A stretch of DNA of 64,000 bases from Gammaproteobacteria bacterium (GTDB lineage Bacteria > Pseudomonadota > Gammaproteobacteria > Pseudomonadales > Azotimanducaceae), in NCBI GenBank assembly GCA_018656865.1, contig JABHYO010000150.1:19077-83076 (forward strand), given 5' to 3'. A program made the position numbers and the translations under genes. Each line of letters begins with the position of its first letter. Position 1 is the first letter of the stretch. Positions 28,658 through 37,736 of the stretch are shown piece by piece. The notes under the pieces are model-generated. The model was not told where the DNA came from. It made no database searches and worked only from the letters and a program-made list of their open reading frames with translations.

Positions 28658-29634
28658 ACTTTCTCCGGTGTCGTTTGCTCGAGACAGGGTGGATAAATAC
28701 TACTCGAATCCAGTGGTTTCGGAAACTGGCACGCTCTCTTTTTACAAGGAATACACGGTAAGTGATCGCTCACTATTATCTCTATTGGGCCACCTGACAT
28801 CGCCGTCAGGGAAGGATCTGTGGCACCGAAAATGCCTACCAGTGGGATACCAAGCGCCGTCGCCAGATGACCAAGCCCGGTATCAACCGATACAACTCCC
28901 GTACTGGCACTGAGTTCCGTAGCAAGTTCTGCAAGTGGTAGTCTGTCCAGGACGCGACCCCGGTTTCCTTTAACAATCGATTCAGCGACTGCTTTCTCAG
29001 CCGGGTTACCGGCCGGAACCAGCACTTCGTAGCCTGCCCCATTGACCAGCGATGCCAGGCTCTGCCAGGCAGAGACCGGCCATTCCTTGCTCGACCAGGT
29101 GGTACCATGCAGGAAAAAGACCTTCCGTTCATCTTTATCCCGGATTCCGGTCAACCCATAGTCCACCGTTTCATCGAATTGGTAGCCAAGGCATGCAGCA
29201 AAGAGACGCTTTTGTCTCTGTACGGCATGAAGCCGCTTCGACACCCGGTGTCCCGCATCGTAGAAAATCGCTGACAAGGCTTCCCTTGAGGAAGATCTGT
29301 CAAAGCCGTGGACCACCCCCCTTGATAGGCTGGACAGGAATGAACTCTTAATTAGTCCCTGAGAATCGATCACGAGATCATATTTCGTATCACGAAGCTG
29401 ACTAACAAAGGCCCTGATTTCGTGACGCGACTGAAGCCACGATCGGCGCCAGCGACGAATCGCTACAGGCAAGACCCGATCAACACCCGGGTGCAATCGT
29501 GGTATTTCCGCAAAGCTCTCCTCAACAACCCAGGTCACATGCAATGTCGGATTTATTAAAACAGCTTCGGTCACCGCCGGTAGCGCATGTATCACGTCAC
29601 CGAGGGAAGATGTTTTAACAATTAGTATGTTCAC
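28606..29634 (-). CDS. waaC: LPS heptosyltransferase I
   Basis: WaaC transfers the first L-glycero-D-manno-heptose from ADP-heptose to Kdo in the inner core. The 342-residue GT9 enzyme starts MNILIVKTSSLGDVIHALPAVTEA, typical of WaaC, and has the donor-binding STGVVSVDTGLGHLATALGIPLVGIFGATDP and the FFLHGTTWSSKEWP segment. Its ATG overlaps the waaF stop by 4 bases (ATGA). The C-terminal 17 codons overlap the start of the fused waaG gene. Confidence 0.96.
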   Translation of the reverse strand: MNILIVKTSSLGDVIHALPAVTEAVLINPTLHVTWVVEESFAEIPRLHPGVDRVLPVAIRRWRRSWLQSRHEIRAFVSQLRDTKYDLVIDSQGLIKSSFLSSLSRGVVHGFDRSSSREALSAIFYDAGHRVSKRLHAVQRQKRLFAACLGYQFDETVDYGLTGIRDKDERKVFFLHGTTWSSKEWPVSAWQSLASLVNGAGYEVLVPAGNPAEKAVAESIVKGNRGRVLDRLPLAELATELSASTGVVSVDTGLGHLATALGIPLVGIFGATDPSLTAMSGGPIEIIVSDHLPCIPCKKRACQFPKPLDSSSIYPPCLEQTTPEKVWQALQLQIGTKDTRPG

Positions 29635-30617
29635 AGCAGGGCCGTTATCCGATCAGGTTCGAGATTCATCAGACAGTCCTTATGCCCAAGCGGACACACG
29701 CGTTTAAAACACGGACTGCAGGCAAGTTCCAGACTGGCGATTCTGGCCTCCTTGCTGAGTGGTGGCGTGAATCCTGGCGACGTCGACCCGTAAACTGCAA
29801 TAACTTTCGTGCCAACAGCCGCCGCAATATGCATCAACCCTGAATCGTTGGTCACGACCTGTCGACAGAGTGCCAGAAGATCAATGACCTCGGGTAAAGA
29901 TGTCTTTCCGGCCAGATTGAAGCAGCCATCGCCAACCTCTGTCCGAATTTTTTCGCCTGTCACGGCATCCGCAGGCGAACCAAGTATCCAAACATCATGC
30001 CCGGTATTTACCAGGGAGCGGCCGAGCGCCGCATAATGGGCTTCCGGCCATTTCTTGGCATCACCGTATTCGGCGCCTGGACAGAAACCAATGATGGGTC
30101 GCTCTTGCGACAGGCCATGCTTTGTAACAAGAGACTGCTGACTGGCCTCATCGACCATCAACCGAGGGTATTTCATCTCTTCCCCGGAACTCTCCAGCAG
30201 TGCAAGAAATCGGTCTGTCATCCTCGGCAGGCGCTTCTTGTCGAGGAACTTTATGTCATTGAGCAAGAAATAGCGGTACTCCCCAAGAAAACCCGTTCGT
30301 CGGGGAATCCCTGCAAAGAACGGGACAAGGGCAGATTTGAGAGAGTTGGGTGTGATGATAGCCTGGTCGTAGTTTCGCTCGGCCAGTTGCCGGCCTAGAT
30401 TCCGACGATAGCCAAAGCCAAGCTGACCATGGCCCTGTTTGATCAGAATGCCCCGGTCCACCTCTTCCATACGCTGGACAAGACTCAAGGTTGCGCTGGG
30501 CGCGAGCACATCAATGACAATATCGGGATTGGCTGATCGGAGAGCCGAATAAATAACCTGGGACATGATCATATCCCCCACCCACGCGGGTCCGACTACC
30601 AGGACGCGTTGAGGCAT
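29631..30617 (-). CDS. waaF: LPS heptosyltransferase II
   Basis: WaaF adds the second heptose to heptose I of the inner core. The start is ATG at 30617 (MPQRVLVVGPAWVGDMIMSQ), giving 328 residues; a longer frame upstream overlaps ilvE and is unlike the family. The GT9 donor site is seen in QVVTNDSGLMHIAAAVGTKVIAVYGSTSPGFTPP, and GFCPGAEYGDAKKWPEAHYAAL is typical of WaaF. It follows ilvE after 16 bases and is coupled to waaC by ATGA. Confidence 0.96.
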   Translation of the reverse strand: MPQRVLVVGPAWVGDMIMSQVIYSALRSANPDIVIDVLAPSATLSLVQRMEEVDRGILIKQGHGQLGFGYRRNLGRQLAERNYDQAIITPNSLKSALVPFFAGIPRRTGFLGEYRYFLLNDIKFLDKKRLPRMTDRFLALLESSGEEMKYPRLMVDEASQQSLVTKHGLSQERPIIGFCPGAEYGDAKKWPEAHYAALGRSLVNTGHDVWILGSPADAVTGEKIRTEVGDGCFNLAGKTSLPEVIDLLALCRQVVTNDSGLMHIAAAVGTKVIAVYGSTSPGFTPPLSKEARIASLELACSPCFKRVCPLGHKDCLMNLEPDRITALL

Positions 30618-30633
30618 ATCGGCCAAGACAGCT

Positions 30634-31563
30634 TCAGCTAACGATGGTGGACCATTCCGGATGTTCAGACCGTCGACCCATGACCTGGTCGAAATACATA
30701 GTCTGAAGCTGCTCTGTGACAGGGCCACGCTGTCCAGAGCCTATCACCCTGCCATCCAACTCCCGAATCGGCAGAACTTCAGCTGCCGTGCCGGTAAAGA
30801 AGGCTTCTTCCGCGATATAGACCTCATCACGTGTGATTCTCCTTTCGAGCACTTCGAGACCAATCTCCGCTGCCAGATCAAAAACGGTTGCCCGCGTAAT
30901 TCCTTCCAGACACGAGGTCAGTTCCGGCGTAACTAGTCTGCCTCTGTCCACCAAAAAGATATTTTCCCCACTGCCTTCAGCAACATAGCCCTCGTTGTCC
31001 AGAAGGAGCGCCTCTTCGCAGCCGCTGTCCAGCGCCTCCTTGAGTGCCATCATGGAATTGATATAGTTGCCGTTCGCCTTTGCTTTACACATGGTGATAT
31101 TGACATGGTGCCTTGTATAAGAAGAGGTTCTGACCTTTATCCCCTCGACCCTGGCTTCAGGTGTCATATAGTTCGGCCATTCCCAGGCGGCAATAATGCA
31201 GTGCGGACTGAGACCTTCAGCCCGGAGACCCATTGCCTCCGATCCGTAAAAACACATGGGACGCAGGTAGGCTTCCTTCAGACCGTTTTCTTGAACAACA
31301 GTGATCTGCGCCTCATTGATTTCTTCTCTTGTCCAGGGGATCTCAAAGTTAAGGATATGAGCTGATCTGAACAGGCGATTGGTATGATCCTGGAGCCGAA
31401 AAATGGCCGGTCCCTCGTCCGTCGCATAGGCTCTGACGCCTTCAAATACACCAAGGCCATAGTGAAGTGTATGGGTCAGCACATGAACTTTGGCCTCACG
31501 CCAAGGTACAAGTTCACCGTCGAACCAGATAACACCATCTCTGTCAGCAAGGGATACAGACAT
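30634..31563 (-). CDS. ilvE: Branched-chain amino acid aminotransferase
   Basis: IlvE performs the last transamination in leucine, isoleucine and valine synthesis, using PLP. With the ATG at 31563 the protein has 309 residues, the same as E. coli IlvE. Class IV aminotransferase features are HTLHYGLGVFEGVRAY, the PLP lysine in CKAKANGNYINSMMA, and EGSGENIFLVDRGRLVTPEL. AGGA lies just before the start. It is placed between glnE (4-base gap) and waaF, an order seen in Pseudomonas. Confidence 0.97.
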   Translation of the reverse strand: MSVSLADRDGVIWFDGELVPWREAKVHVLTHTLHYGLGVFEGVRAYATDEGPAIFRLQDHTNRLFRSAHILNFEIPWTREEINEAQITVVQENGLKEAYLRPMCFYGSEAMGLRAEGLSPHCIIAAWEWPNYMTPEARVEGIKVRTSSYTRHHVNITMCKAKANGNYINSMMALKEALDSGCEEALLLDNEGYVAEGSGENIFLVDRGRLVTPELTSCLEGITRATVFDLAAEIGLEVLERRITRDEVYIAEEAFFTGTAAEVLPIRELDGRVIGSGQRGPVTEQLQTMYFDQVMGRRSEHPEWSTIVS

Positions 31564-31567
31564 CTTC

Positions 31568-34321
31568 CTACCCGTTTTCAATTAGCATTCGTTTATTCCA
31601 GATCTGATGCACATCCTTGCGATACGCCTGAAGTCGATCGTAATCAGTCTCAAGCCCCAACCATCGGTGATGAATCGCCGCCCGGAACGCCAGATAGGCA
31701 CGCTGAAGCGAATTCGCGTCATCTTCAGCGATAACCTTGGTGCGAGCCAACTCATCCAACTGCCGCATGGCATCCGACCAACGACTAAAAACCCGATGTT
31801 CCGCCGCCCACCCAAGGACCGCGTATTGGACCATAAATTCAATGTCAACAATAGCCCCGGCATCGTGTTTCAAATCGAACTCGCCAAGTACACCAACCCC
31901 CTCATCAGCCCCTGACGATGACGGTGATGCCAGATGTGTTCGCATTTTTTCCCGCATCGATATGACTTGCTGGAGCAGTTCTGCCTGGTCTCGATCCATT
32001 TCTATGATGTCACTTCTAATTTTCTCGAAGTCACCCCCAAGAACAACATCTCCTGCCACAAACCTTGCTCTAACCAACGCCTGGTGTTCCCAGGTCCATG
32101 CCTCACCTCGTTGATAGCGCTCAAAGGCATTCATGGTCGCAACAAGCGGTCCCTTATTCCCCTGAGGTCGAAGCCTGAGGTCAGCCTCATAGAGCGTACC
32201 GAAACGAGTAAAGCTGGTCAGAATGTGGATGATCCGCTGACCCAGACGAACATAAAACACATTGTTGTTAACCTGCGAACGACCATCGGTATTACCATGA
32301 ATCTCATTCGGACAAAGAAAGACAAGATCGAGATCGCTGCCGTAGGCAAGTTCCAACCCACCTGCCTTGCCATAGGCAACAATAGCGATTTTCCGATCAA
32401 GGGGCTGACCGTTTTTGTCGCAGGGCAGTCCGTGGCGACCCTCTAAATACTGCCATGCCAATTCAAGAGATGTTTCCAGCAAAACCTCTGCCAGTGCGGT
32501 AAGGCCGTCTGAAGCCTGCATGATTGACAACCTGTCGAGCAACTCCATGGCCGCTATCTTCATCGTTGCCGCCAGCTTGAACTGACGCAGCGTGTCCATT
32601 GCAGCTTCAAGATCACCTGCCTCGACGGTACGAAGGATTTCCCTTAAGTCCCCCTCGAGCTGCGATCTTGTCACAGACACCTCGCGCAGAGACCTGTCCG
32701 TCAGTTCATAGAGCAAAATGGGATAGGCTTCGAGCTTTTCTGCGATCCATGAGCTAATGCCAGCGAGTTCAACGACCCGCGCCAATGCATCCGGGTTCTC
32801 ATTCAGAAAAATGAGATAGGTCGAACGCCTGAGAATTGTTCGAACAACAGCAATCATCCGCTCCCGGGAGAGTGCTGGATCATCCGCTCTGGCACTGAGC
32901 TGCAGGATGACCGGCATGAGAACATCGACGGCCTCGACAACTTCTTCCTGCAGCTGCATATGACGAATGTCCGCCTTGAGGCTGATCAGCGCTTCTTCAT
33001 CTGGCGACTGCCAGGCTGCTTCCCATTTCGATTCAACGGTCCAGTCCGCTTCTTCAGCAGCCACTGCAACAAGCTGAGCGAAACAGCGTGAAACCTCGCC
33101 GCGATGTTCCGTTAAAACCAACAAGTAGTCATCAAAACTGCCATAACCCATCGCCGCAGCAAGACGCTCACGACTCACCGGATCGTCAGGGACCTTGTGA
33201 GTCTGCCTGTCATTTTCTGCCTGAACCGCATGTTCTGAATTCCTCAAGAATATGTAGGCAGCTTTCAAAGAGTTGACATCTCCTGCCGGGAGAAACTCCA
33301 TATCCCTCAACTGATCCAGAACCTTCATCAGGGAAGTTTCCTGAAGCAATTGATAGCGACCACCCCAGATCAACTGATGCGCCTGAGCGATGAATTCCAC
33401 CTCCCTGATTCCCCCACGGCCCAGTTTCAGATCCTGGGACATTTCCTTCAGCTCTACCTGTCGCGCGATCAATGCTTTCATTTCCCTCAGTGACTGAATC
33501 GCACCAAAGTCAAGATGTCTGCGGTAAACGAATGGTTTCATCCATTCGAGAAATTCCGTACCGCCCTGAAAGTCACCGGCAATAACTCTTGCCTTGATAA
33601 AGGCATAGCGCTCCCAGTCCCGACCTTGCTCCAGGTAATACTTCTCCATCGCCGCACGGTGCATGACCAGCGGGCCACTGTCCCCATATGGTCTTAGTCG
33701 CATATCAACCCGAAAAACGCTGCCGATGGCACTGGAATCATCGAGACAGGAAATTACCCGGCGCGCCAGTCTTAGAAAGAATTCCTGGAAGCTAAGCTGC
33801 CTGCCATTTTTAACTTCTATCTGCCCTTGGTTGGTGTACAGGAAAATGAGATCAACATCGCTGGAAAGATTAAGTTCATAGGCACCGAGTTTGCCCATGC
33901 CCAGGACAATCATTTGTTCCGGACGGTTTTCGGCGTCGAGTACACCGTACTTTTCCAATTCCATTGTGTAAGCGTGGTCCAGCGCCTGACCGATACAGAA
34001 GTCCGCAAGATCGGAAAGCTCCCGCGTTGTTTCTGCAAGTGAAGATAATCGGGTCAAATCCCTGAATATGATGCGAATCATTTCCCGCTGACGAAGGCTC
34101 AGCAGACGAATTCTTAATTCCTGTTCGCTCTGAGACAGAAGGAACCGACCATAGCGCTCGTAGAGCTGGTCCCGATCAAGACGATCTTGGATCTGCTCGA
34201 AAGCTTGCCTGGCAAGTTCTGGTTCTCTCTCAACGAGTTCTGCGAAGAACGGACTGATGTCCATGACGCGATGAACATCATTTGTAACGGTCTCATCCCG
34301 TAGTGAATCTATAAATCCCAC
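31568..34321 (-). CDS. glnE: Bifunctional glutamine synthetase adenylyltransferase/removase
   Basis: GlnE adenylylates and deadenylylates glutamine synthetase in response to PII. The 917-residue protein has two nucleotidyltransferase domains joined by a regulatory region. The N-terminal deadenylylase shows LGMGKLGAYELNLSSDVDLIF (about 140-160), and the C-terminal adenylylase shows YGKAGGLELAYGSDLDLVF (about 645-665). E. coli GlnE has 946 residues, so this one is slightly short at the N-terminus. The start is GTG at 34321. Only 15 bases separate it from the upstream ATPase gene on the same strand. Confidence 0.95.
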   Translation of the reverse strand: MGFIDSLRDETVTNDVHRVMDISPFFAELVEREPELARQAFEQIQDRLDRDQLYERYGRFLLSQSEQELRIRLLSLRQREMIRIIFRDLTRLSSLAETTRELSDLADFCIGQALDHAYTMELEKYGVLDAENRPEQMIVLGMGKLGAYELNLSSDVDLIFLYTNQGQIEVKNGRQLSFQEFFLRLARRVISCLDDSSAIGSVFRVDMRLRPYGDSGPLVMHRAAMEKYYLEQGRDWERYAFIKARVIAGDFQGGTEFLEWMKPFVYRRHLDFGAIQSLREMKALIARQVELKEMSQDLKLGRGGIREVEFIAQAHQLIWGGRYQLLQETSLMKVLDQLRDMEFLPAGDVNSLKAAYIFLRNSEHAVQAENDRQTHKVPDDPVSRERLAAAMGYGSFDDYLLVLTEHRGEVSRCFAQLVAVAAEEADWTVESKWEAAWQSPDEEALISLKADIRHMQLQEEVVEAVDVLMPVILQLSARADDPALSRERMIAVVRTILRRSTYLIFLNENPDALARVVELAGISSWIAEKLEAYPILLYELTDRSLREVSVTRSQLEGDLREILRTVEAGDLEAAMDTLRQFKLAATMKIAAMELLDRLSIMQASDGLTALAEVLLETSLELAWQYLEGRHGLPCDKNGQPLDRKIAIVAYGKAGGLELAYGSDLDLVFLCPNEIHGNTDGRSQVNNNVFYVRLGQRIIHILTSFTRFGTLYEADLRLRPQGNKGPLVATMNAFERYQRGEAWTWEHQALVRARFVAGDVVLGGDFEKIRSDIIEMDRDQAELLQQVISMREKMRTHLASPSSSGADEGVGVLGEFDLKHDAGAIVDIEFMVQYAVLGWAAEHRVFSRWSDAMRQLDELARTKVIAEDDANSLQRAYLAFRAAIHHRWLGLETDYDRLQAYRKDVHQIWNKRMLIENG

Positions 34322-34336
34322 AACTTTTCCCGGAGG

Positions 34337-36127
34337 CTATTGAGTACCGGAGAAGGGTGCTACTCTCAGCACTTCAGAAACCGTTGTCTCACCTGCAGAC
34401 ACCTTCAACGCACCACTCAGGCGAAGCGTTTTCATCCCTTCCTTCATACCAGCGAGTCTGAGTTTGCCGATCTCCGCGTTTTCATCAACAAGTTCCTTAA
34501 TAGTGTCGCTCATTGGCAGGAGCTCATAGACACCTTGCCTACCCTTGAAACCGGTATCTCTGCAGTCAAGGCAGCCAACCGGGTGGTACATTCGCACCGG
34601 CATTTTCATCTTCCAAGGCTGGGTTACCATCTTCCAACCATCCGGGTCAGGATCACCCTGGTGTTTGCAGTTGTCACATAGTGTCCGAACAAGTCGTTGC
34701 GCCATGATCCCGAGTACCGTCGCCTTGATCAGATAAGGTGCGACACCCAGTTCCAACAATCGAGTAATGGCCGAAGGTGCATCGTTGGTGTGAAGGGTCG
34801 ATATCACCAGGTGCCCGGTAAGTGCTGCCTGAATGGCGATCTCAGCAGTTTCCAGATCTCTGATCTCGCCCACCATGATGATATCTGGATCCTGTCGCAG
34901 CAGTGCCCTCACTCCGTCGGCAAAACTAAGATCGATATTGTGTTGAACCTGCATCTGATTGAAGCTCGGCTCTACCATCTCGATCGGATCCTCGATGGTA
35001 CAGACGTTCACATCTTCCGTCGCCAGATGCTTAAGACTGGTATACAGCGTCGTTGTTTTACCTGACCCTGTGGGTCCGGTCACCAGGACAATACCGTTCG
35101 GATTGCCAACCATAGACTCCCATCGAGCATAGTCCTCATTGGCAAGGCCGAGTTGTTCAAATGTTTTCAAGAGGATGTCTGGGTCAAATATCCTCATCAC
35201 CATTTTCTCGCCATGGGCCGTCGGCAATGTCGAGAGACGTAACTCCACTTCATGCTGGTCAGCGGTTTTGGTCTTCAGGCGGCCGTCCTGCGGTCGACGC
35301 TTTTCAGCGACATCCATTCGCCCCAAAGTCTTAAGTCGGCTAATGACCGCGTTCATCACCGGTGCGGGCAACTCATAAACAAGATGTAAAACTCCGTCAA
35401 TACGAAATCGCACGCGGCCTTTTTCACGTCTCGGCTCCAGGTGGATATCGCTCGCCCGCTGAGTGAATGCGTAGTTGAGTAGCCAATCGACGATATTGAC
35501 GATGTGGGCATCGTTTGCCTCCATCTGATCTATCTGACCAAGCTCAAGCATTTGTTCCAGATTGGACAGCGAACTCGTTTTCAACCCGGCGGCGGTCGCC
35601 TTGTTGACCGACCGAGCCATGGTATAAAACTCAGTTGTATATCGACGGATATCAGCCGGATTCGCAATAACCCTTGTCAAAATCTTTCCAGGCTGCGACT
35701 GCTCGATTGTCGCTTCCCACGAGTGGATATAGGGTTGTGCACTGACGATGACAACCTCATCGTCTTTTACATCGAGGGCTAATATCTGATGGCGTTGAGC
35801 AAACTCGTAGGACATTACGCGCGTGACCGTCGTCGATTCGATCTTGAGAGGATCAATTCTCACGTATTGCTGCTTGACCCTTTCCGCCAGCCAAATAGTT
35901 AGCGCTTCAACGTCAAGAGCCCGACCAGGATTGGTCAGATCATCGAACATCTCTTCGCCGATCAGCTCGATGGGGTTCCAGTTAAGCTGCTCCTTACGAC
36001 GGGTTTTCAGGCTTAGCTGCTCGGCATCTTTCTGCGAAATACGGCCATCGGAGACCAGTTCATCCCCCACGGTCCGAATATTCAGTGAAATATCAGGTTT
36101 TCTTGCGTGATCTTCCTGAAGACTCAA
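34337..36127 (-). CDS. GspE/PilB-type secretion or pilus ATPase
   Basis: The 596-residue protein is a type II secretion/type IV pilus assembly ATPase. It has an N-terminal MshEN-like region, RASDIHLEPR, a Walker A GPTGSGKTTTLY at 351-362, the Asp box CTIEDPIEMVEP, Walker B with RQDPDIIMVGEIRD, the His box ALTGHLVISTLHTND, and a tetracysteine zinc site (CDNC, GCLDCRDTGFKGRQGVYE). It stands alone here without pilus or secretion partners. From memory, a similar orphan ATPase gene lies near argA in P. aeruginosa. Its motor role and substrate are unclear. Confidence 0.82.
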   Translation of the reverse strand: MSLQEDHARKPDISLNIRTVGDELVSDGRISQKDAEQLSLKTRRKEQLNWNPIELIGEEMFDDLTNPGRALDVEALTIWLAERVKQQYVRIDPLKIESTTVTRVMSYEFAQRHQILALDVKDDEVVIVSAQPYIHSWEATIEQSQPGKILTRVIANPADIRRYTTEFYTMARSVNKATAAGLKTSSLSNLEQMLELGQIDQMEANDAHIVNIVDWLLNYAFTQRASDIHLEPRREKGRVRFRIDGVLHLVYELPAPVMNAVISRLKTLGRMDVAEKRRPQDGRLKTKTADQHEVELRLSTLPTAHGEKMVMRIFDPDILLKTFEQLGLANEDYARWESMVGNPNGIVLVTGPTGSGKTTTLYTSLKHLATEDVNVCTIEDPIEMVEPSFNQMQVQHNIDLSFADGVRALLRQDPDIIMVGEIRDLETAEIAIQAALTGHLVISTLHTNDAPSAITRLLELGVAPYLIKATVLGIMAQRLVRTLCDNCKHQGDPDPDGWKMVTQPWKMKMPVRMYHPVGCLDCRDTGFKGRQGVYELLPMSDTIKELVDENAEIGKLRLAGMKEGMKTLRLSGALKVSAGETTVSEVLRVAPFSGTQ

Positions 36128-36219
36128 TTTGCTTCCCAGCTCCGCATCATGTCACGCACACTTTACACGTTTTGGGGGGTGCCCAAAACAGGAACGCTTT
36201 GCTTAACGGACCAAGGTGC

Positions 36220-36225
36220 TATAAT
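36220..36225 (+). promoter_or_regulatory. Extended -10 promoter element for argA
   Basis: A TATAAT preceded by TGC (extended -10) lies 32 bases before the argA start, in the 130-base divergent spacer. A TTGCTT about 15 bases upstream is a weak -35 candidate. No ARG-box palindrome is obvious. Confidence 0.5.
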
Positions 36226-36257
36226 CCGCGCCCGTTTTCAGTAGAGCCCCGGTATAC

Positions 36258-37550
36258 ATGGCTTTCAATGCCGATCACATCAAGTGGTTCAGGGATTCAT
36301 CACCCTACATTGACGCCCACAGGAGCAGAACCTTCGTCGTCTGCCTGCCTGACTGCGCGCTTGAGTCCAATAATCTCAACAATATCGTTTCCGATATCGC
36401 TCTGCTCAACTCGCTGGGTGTCAAACTGGTTCTCGTATACGGCGCTGACCAAAAGGTGGAACGCGCTCTTCCCGGTAGGTGGGAAACTGCTGGCAGTCGA
36501 CGCATAACAACGCCTGAAATACTTGAAACCATCACGTCTGTTCTGGGAAATGTGACCTCTGATCTCATCGCCAGATTTTCCGCTAGCAGCCCTGAGGCGC
36601 CATTGCTAAGAAGGGATATCACAACGGCAAGCGGTAACTATCTGCGTGCCAAACCTCTTGGTGTTATTGATGGACTGGATCACCTTCAGTCCGGTGAAGT
36701 CAGACGCGTCAACAGCAATGCCATCACCCACCAGCTTGAAGGTGGCGCCATCGTCCTGATTCCAGCTATCGGCTATTCACCCTCGGGTGAAACATTCCAT
36801 CTGGATACTGCCGCCGTTGCAAGCCACGTTTCCAGAGCGCTGATCGCCGACAAACTGATCTACATGATTGAAGATGAAGGCTTGCGCGATACCCGAGGGC
36901 AGATCATCAATGAAATTGACCTCAGCCACATGGAAAGAGGTCAGATCGAAGGGAATGACGAGCCTGATAGGCTAATCACTCTTTGCGATCAGGCTTGTCA
37001 GCGACAAGTATCGCGCTGTCATATTATCAGTTTCGAAACAGACGGCGCCCTACTGGAGGAACTTTTTACTCGGGACGGGTGCGGCACCCAGATCATCGGA
37101 CACAGCTACGAACAGATCAGGACCGCGAACATTGATGACGTACCCGGAATCCTCAGGCTGGTTGAGCCGCTGGAGGCATCGGGTGTGCTGGTGAGACGGT
37201 CCCGTGAGCTGCTCGAATCTGAAATTGAACAATTCATCGTTATCGAAAGAGACGGCCTGCTAATCGGCTGTGCTGCACTCTACCCCTTCGACAAGATCGG
37301 AGAGCTTGCCTGCGTCGTCACCCATCCGGATTACAGGAACAGCGATCGTGGTGATCGACTACTGGATACGATTGACTCGCGAGCCAGACAGGCCGGAATC
37401 GAACAGCTCTTTGTCCTCACCACACAGAGTGTTGACTGGTTCCTGGAGCATGGTTTCAAGGAATGCGATGTCGCCGAGCTACCAGACGAAAAGCGGGACT
37501 TCTACAACTACCAGCGAAATTCACGCGTCCTGATCCGTCAAGTGCAATAA
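36258..37550 (+). CDS. argA: N-acetylglutamate synthase
   Basis: ArgA makes N-acetylglutamate from glutamate and acetyl-CoA, the first step of arginine synthesis. The 430-residue protein has an N-terminal amino-acid-kinase-like domain (about 1-290), which in this family binds arginine for feedback inhibition. A C-terminal GNAT acetyltransferase domain (about 290-430) contains ELACVVTHPDYRNSDRGDRLLD, with an acetyl-CoA loop, and DWFLEHGFKE. The length matches P. aeruginosa ArgA (432). It is monocistronic, followed by a hairpin and a palindromic repeat. Confidence 0.95.
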   Translation: MAFNADHIKWFRDSSPYIDAHRSRTFVVCLPDCALESNNLNNIVSDIALLNSLGVKLVLVYGADQKVERALPGRWETAGSRRITTPEILETITSVLGNVTSDLIARFSASSPEAPLLRRDITTASGNYLRAKPLGVIDGLDHLQSGEVRRVNSNAITHQLEGGAIVLIPAIGYSPSGETFHLDTAAVASHVSRALIADKLIYMIEDEGLRDTRGQIINEIDLSHMERGQIEGNDEPDRLITLCDQACQRQVSRCHIISFETDGALLEELFTRDGCGTQIIGHSYEQIRTANIDDVPGILRLVEPLEASGVLVRRSRELLESEIEQFIVIERDGLLIGCAALYPFDKIGELACVVTHPDYRNSDRGDRLLDTIDSRARQAGIEQLFVLTTQSVDWFLEHGFKECDVAELPDEKRDFYNYQRNSRVLIRQVQ

Positions 37551-37573
37551 GGGAGTTACCTCAGTTCGCTTAG

Positions 37574-37590
37574 GGTGTGCTCAGCACACC
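37574..37590 (+). terminator. Possible terminator hairpin after argA
   Basis: GGTGTGC-tca-GCACACC forms a perfect 7-bp stem with a 3-base loop, 24 bases past the argA stop. It lacks a U-run, so intrinsic termination is uncertain. Confidence 0.4.
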
Positions 37591-37613
37591 ACCAACTACC
37601 CGTAGCAGCTAGT

Positions 37614-37736
37614 AGAAAAAGTGCCTGTTGGATGCAAGGCAAGGCGAAATTTGGCGAAAGAGCGGAGTTTACATCTTAGTAAATGAGCATCTTGAGCCAA
37701 ATTCCAACGCAGAATTGCGCCGACAGGTGGTTTTTC
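37614..37736. repeat. About 120-bp imperfect palindromic element between argA and hemE
   Basis: The left part AAAAAGTGCCTGTTGGATGC and the right part GACAGGTGGTTTTT are imperfect inverted copies. Inner arms of GAAATTTGGC and GCCAAATTC and a central TTTAC-atctta-GTAAA stem complete the structure. It resembles REP/MITE-type intergenic elements. The right end contributes to the hemE stop codon (37735-37737). Confidence 0.65.
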
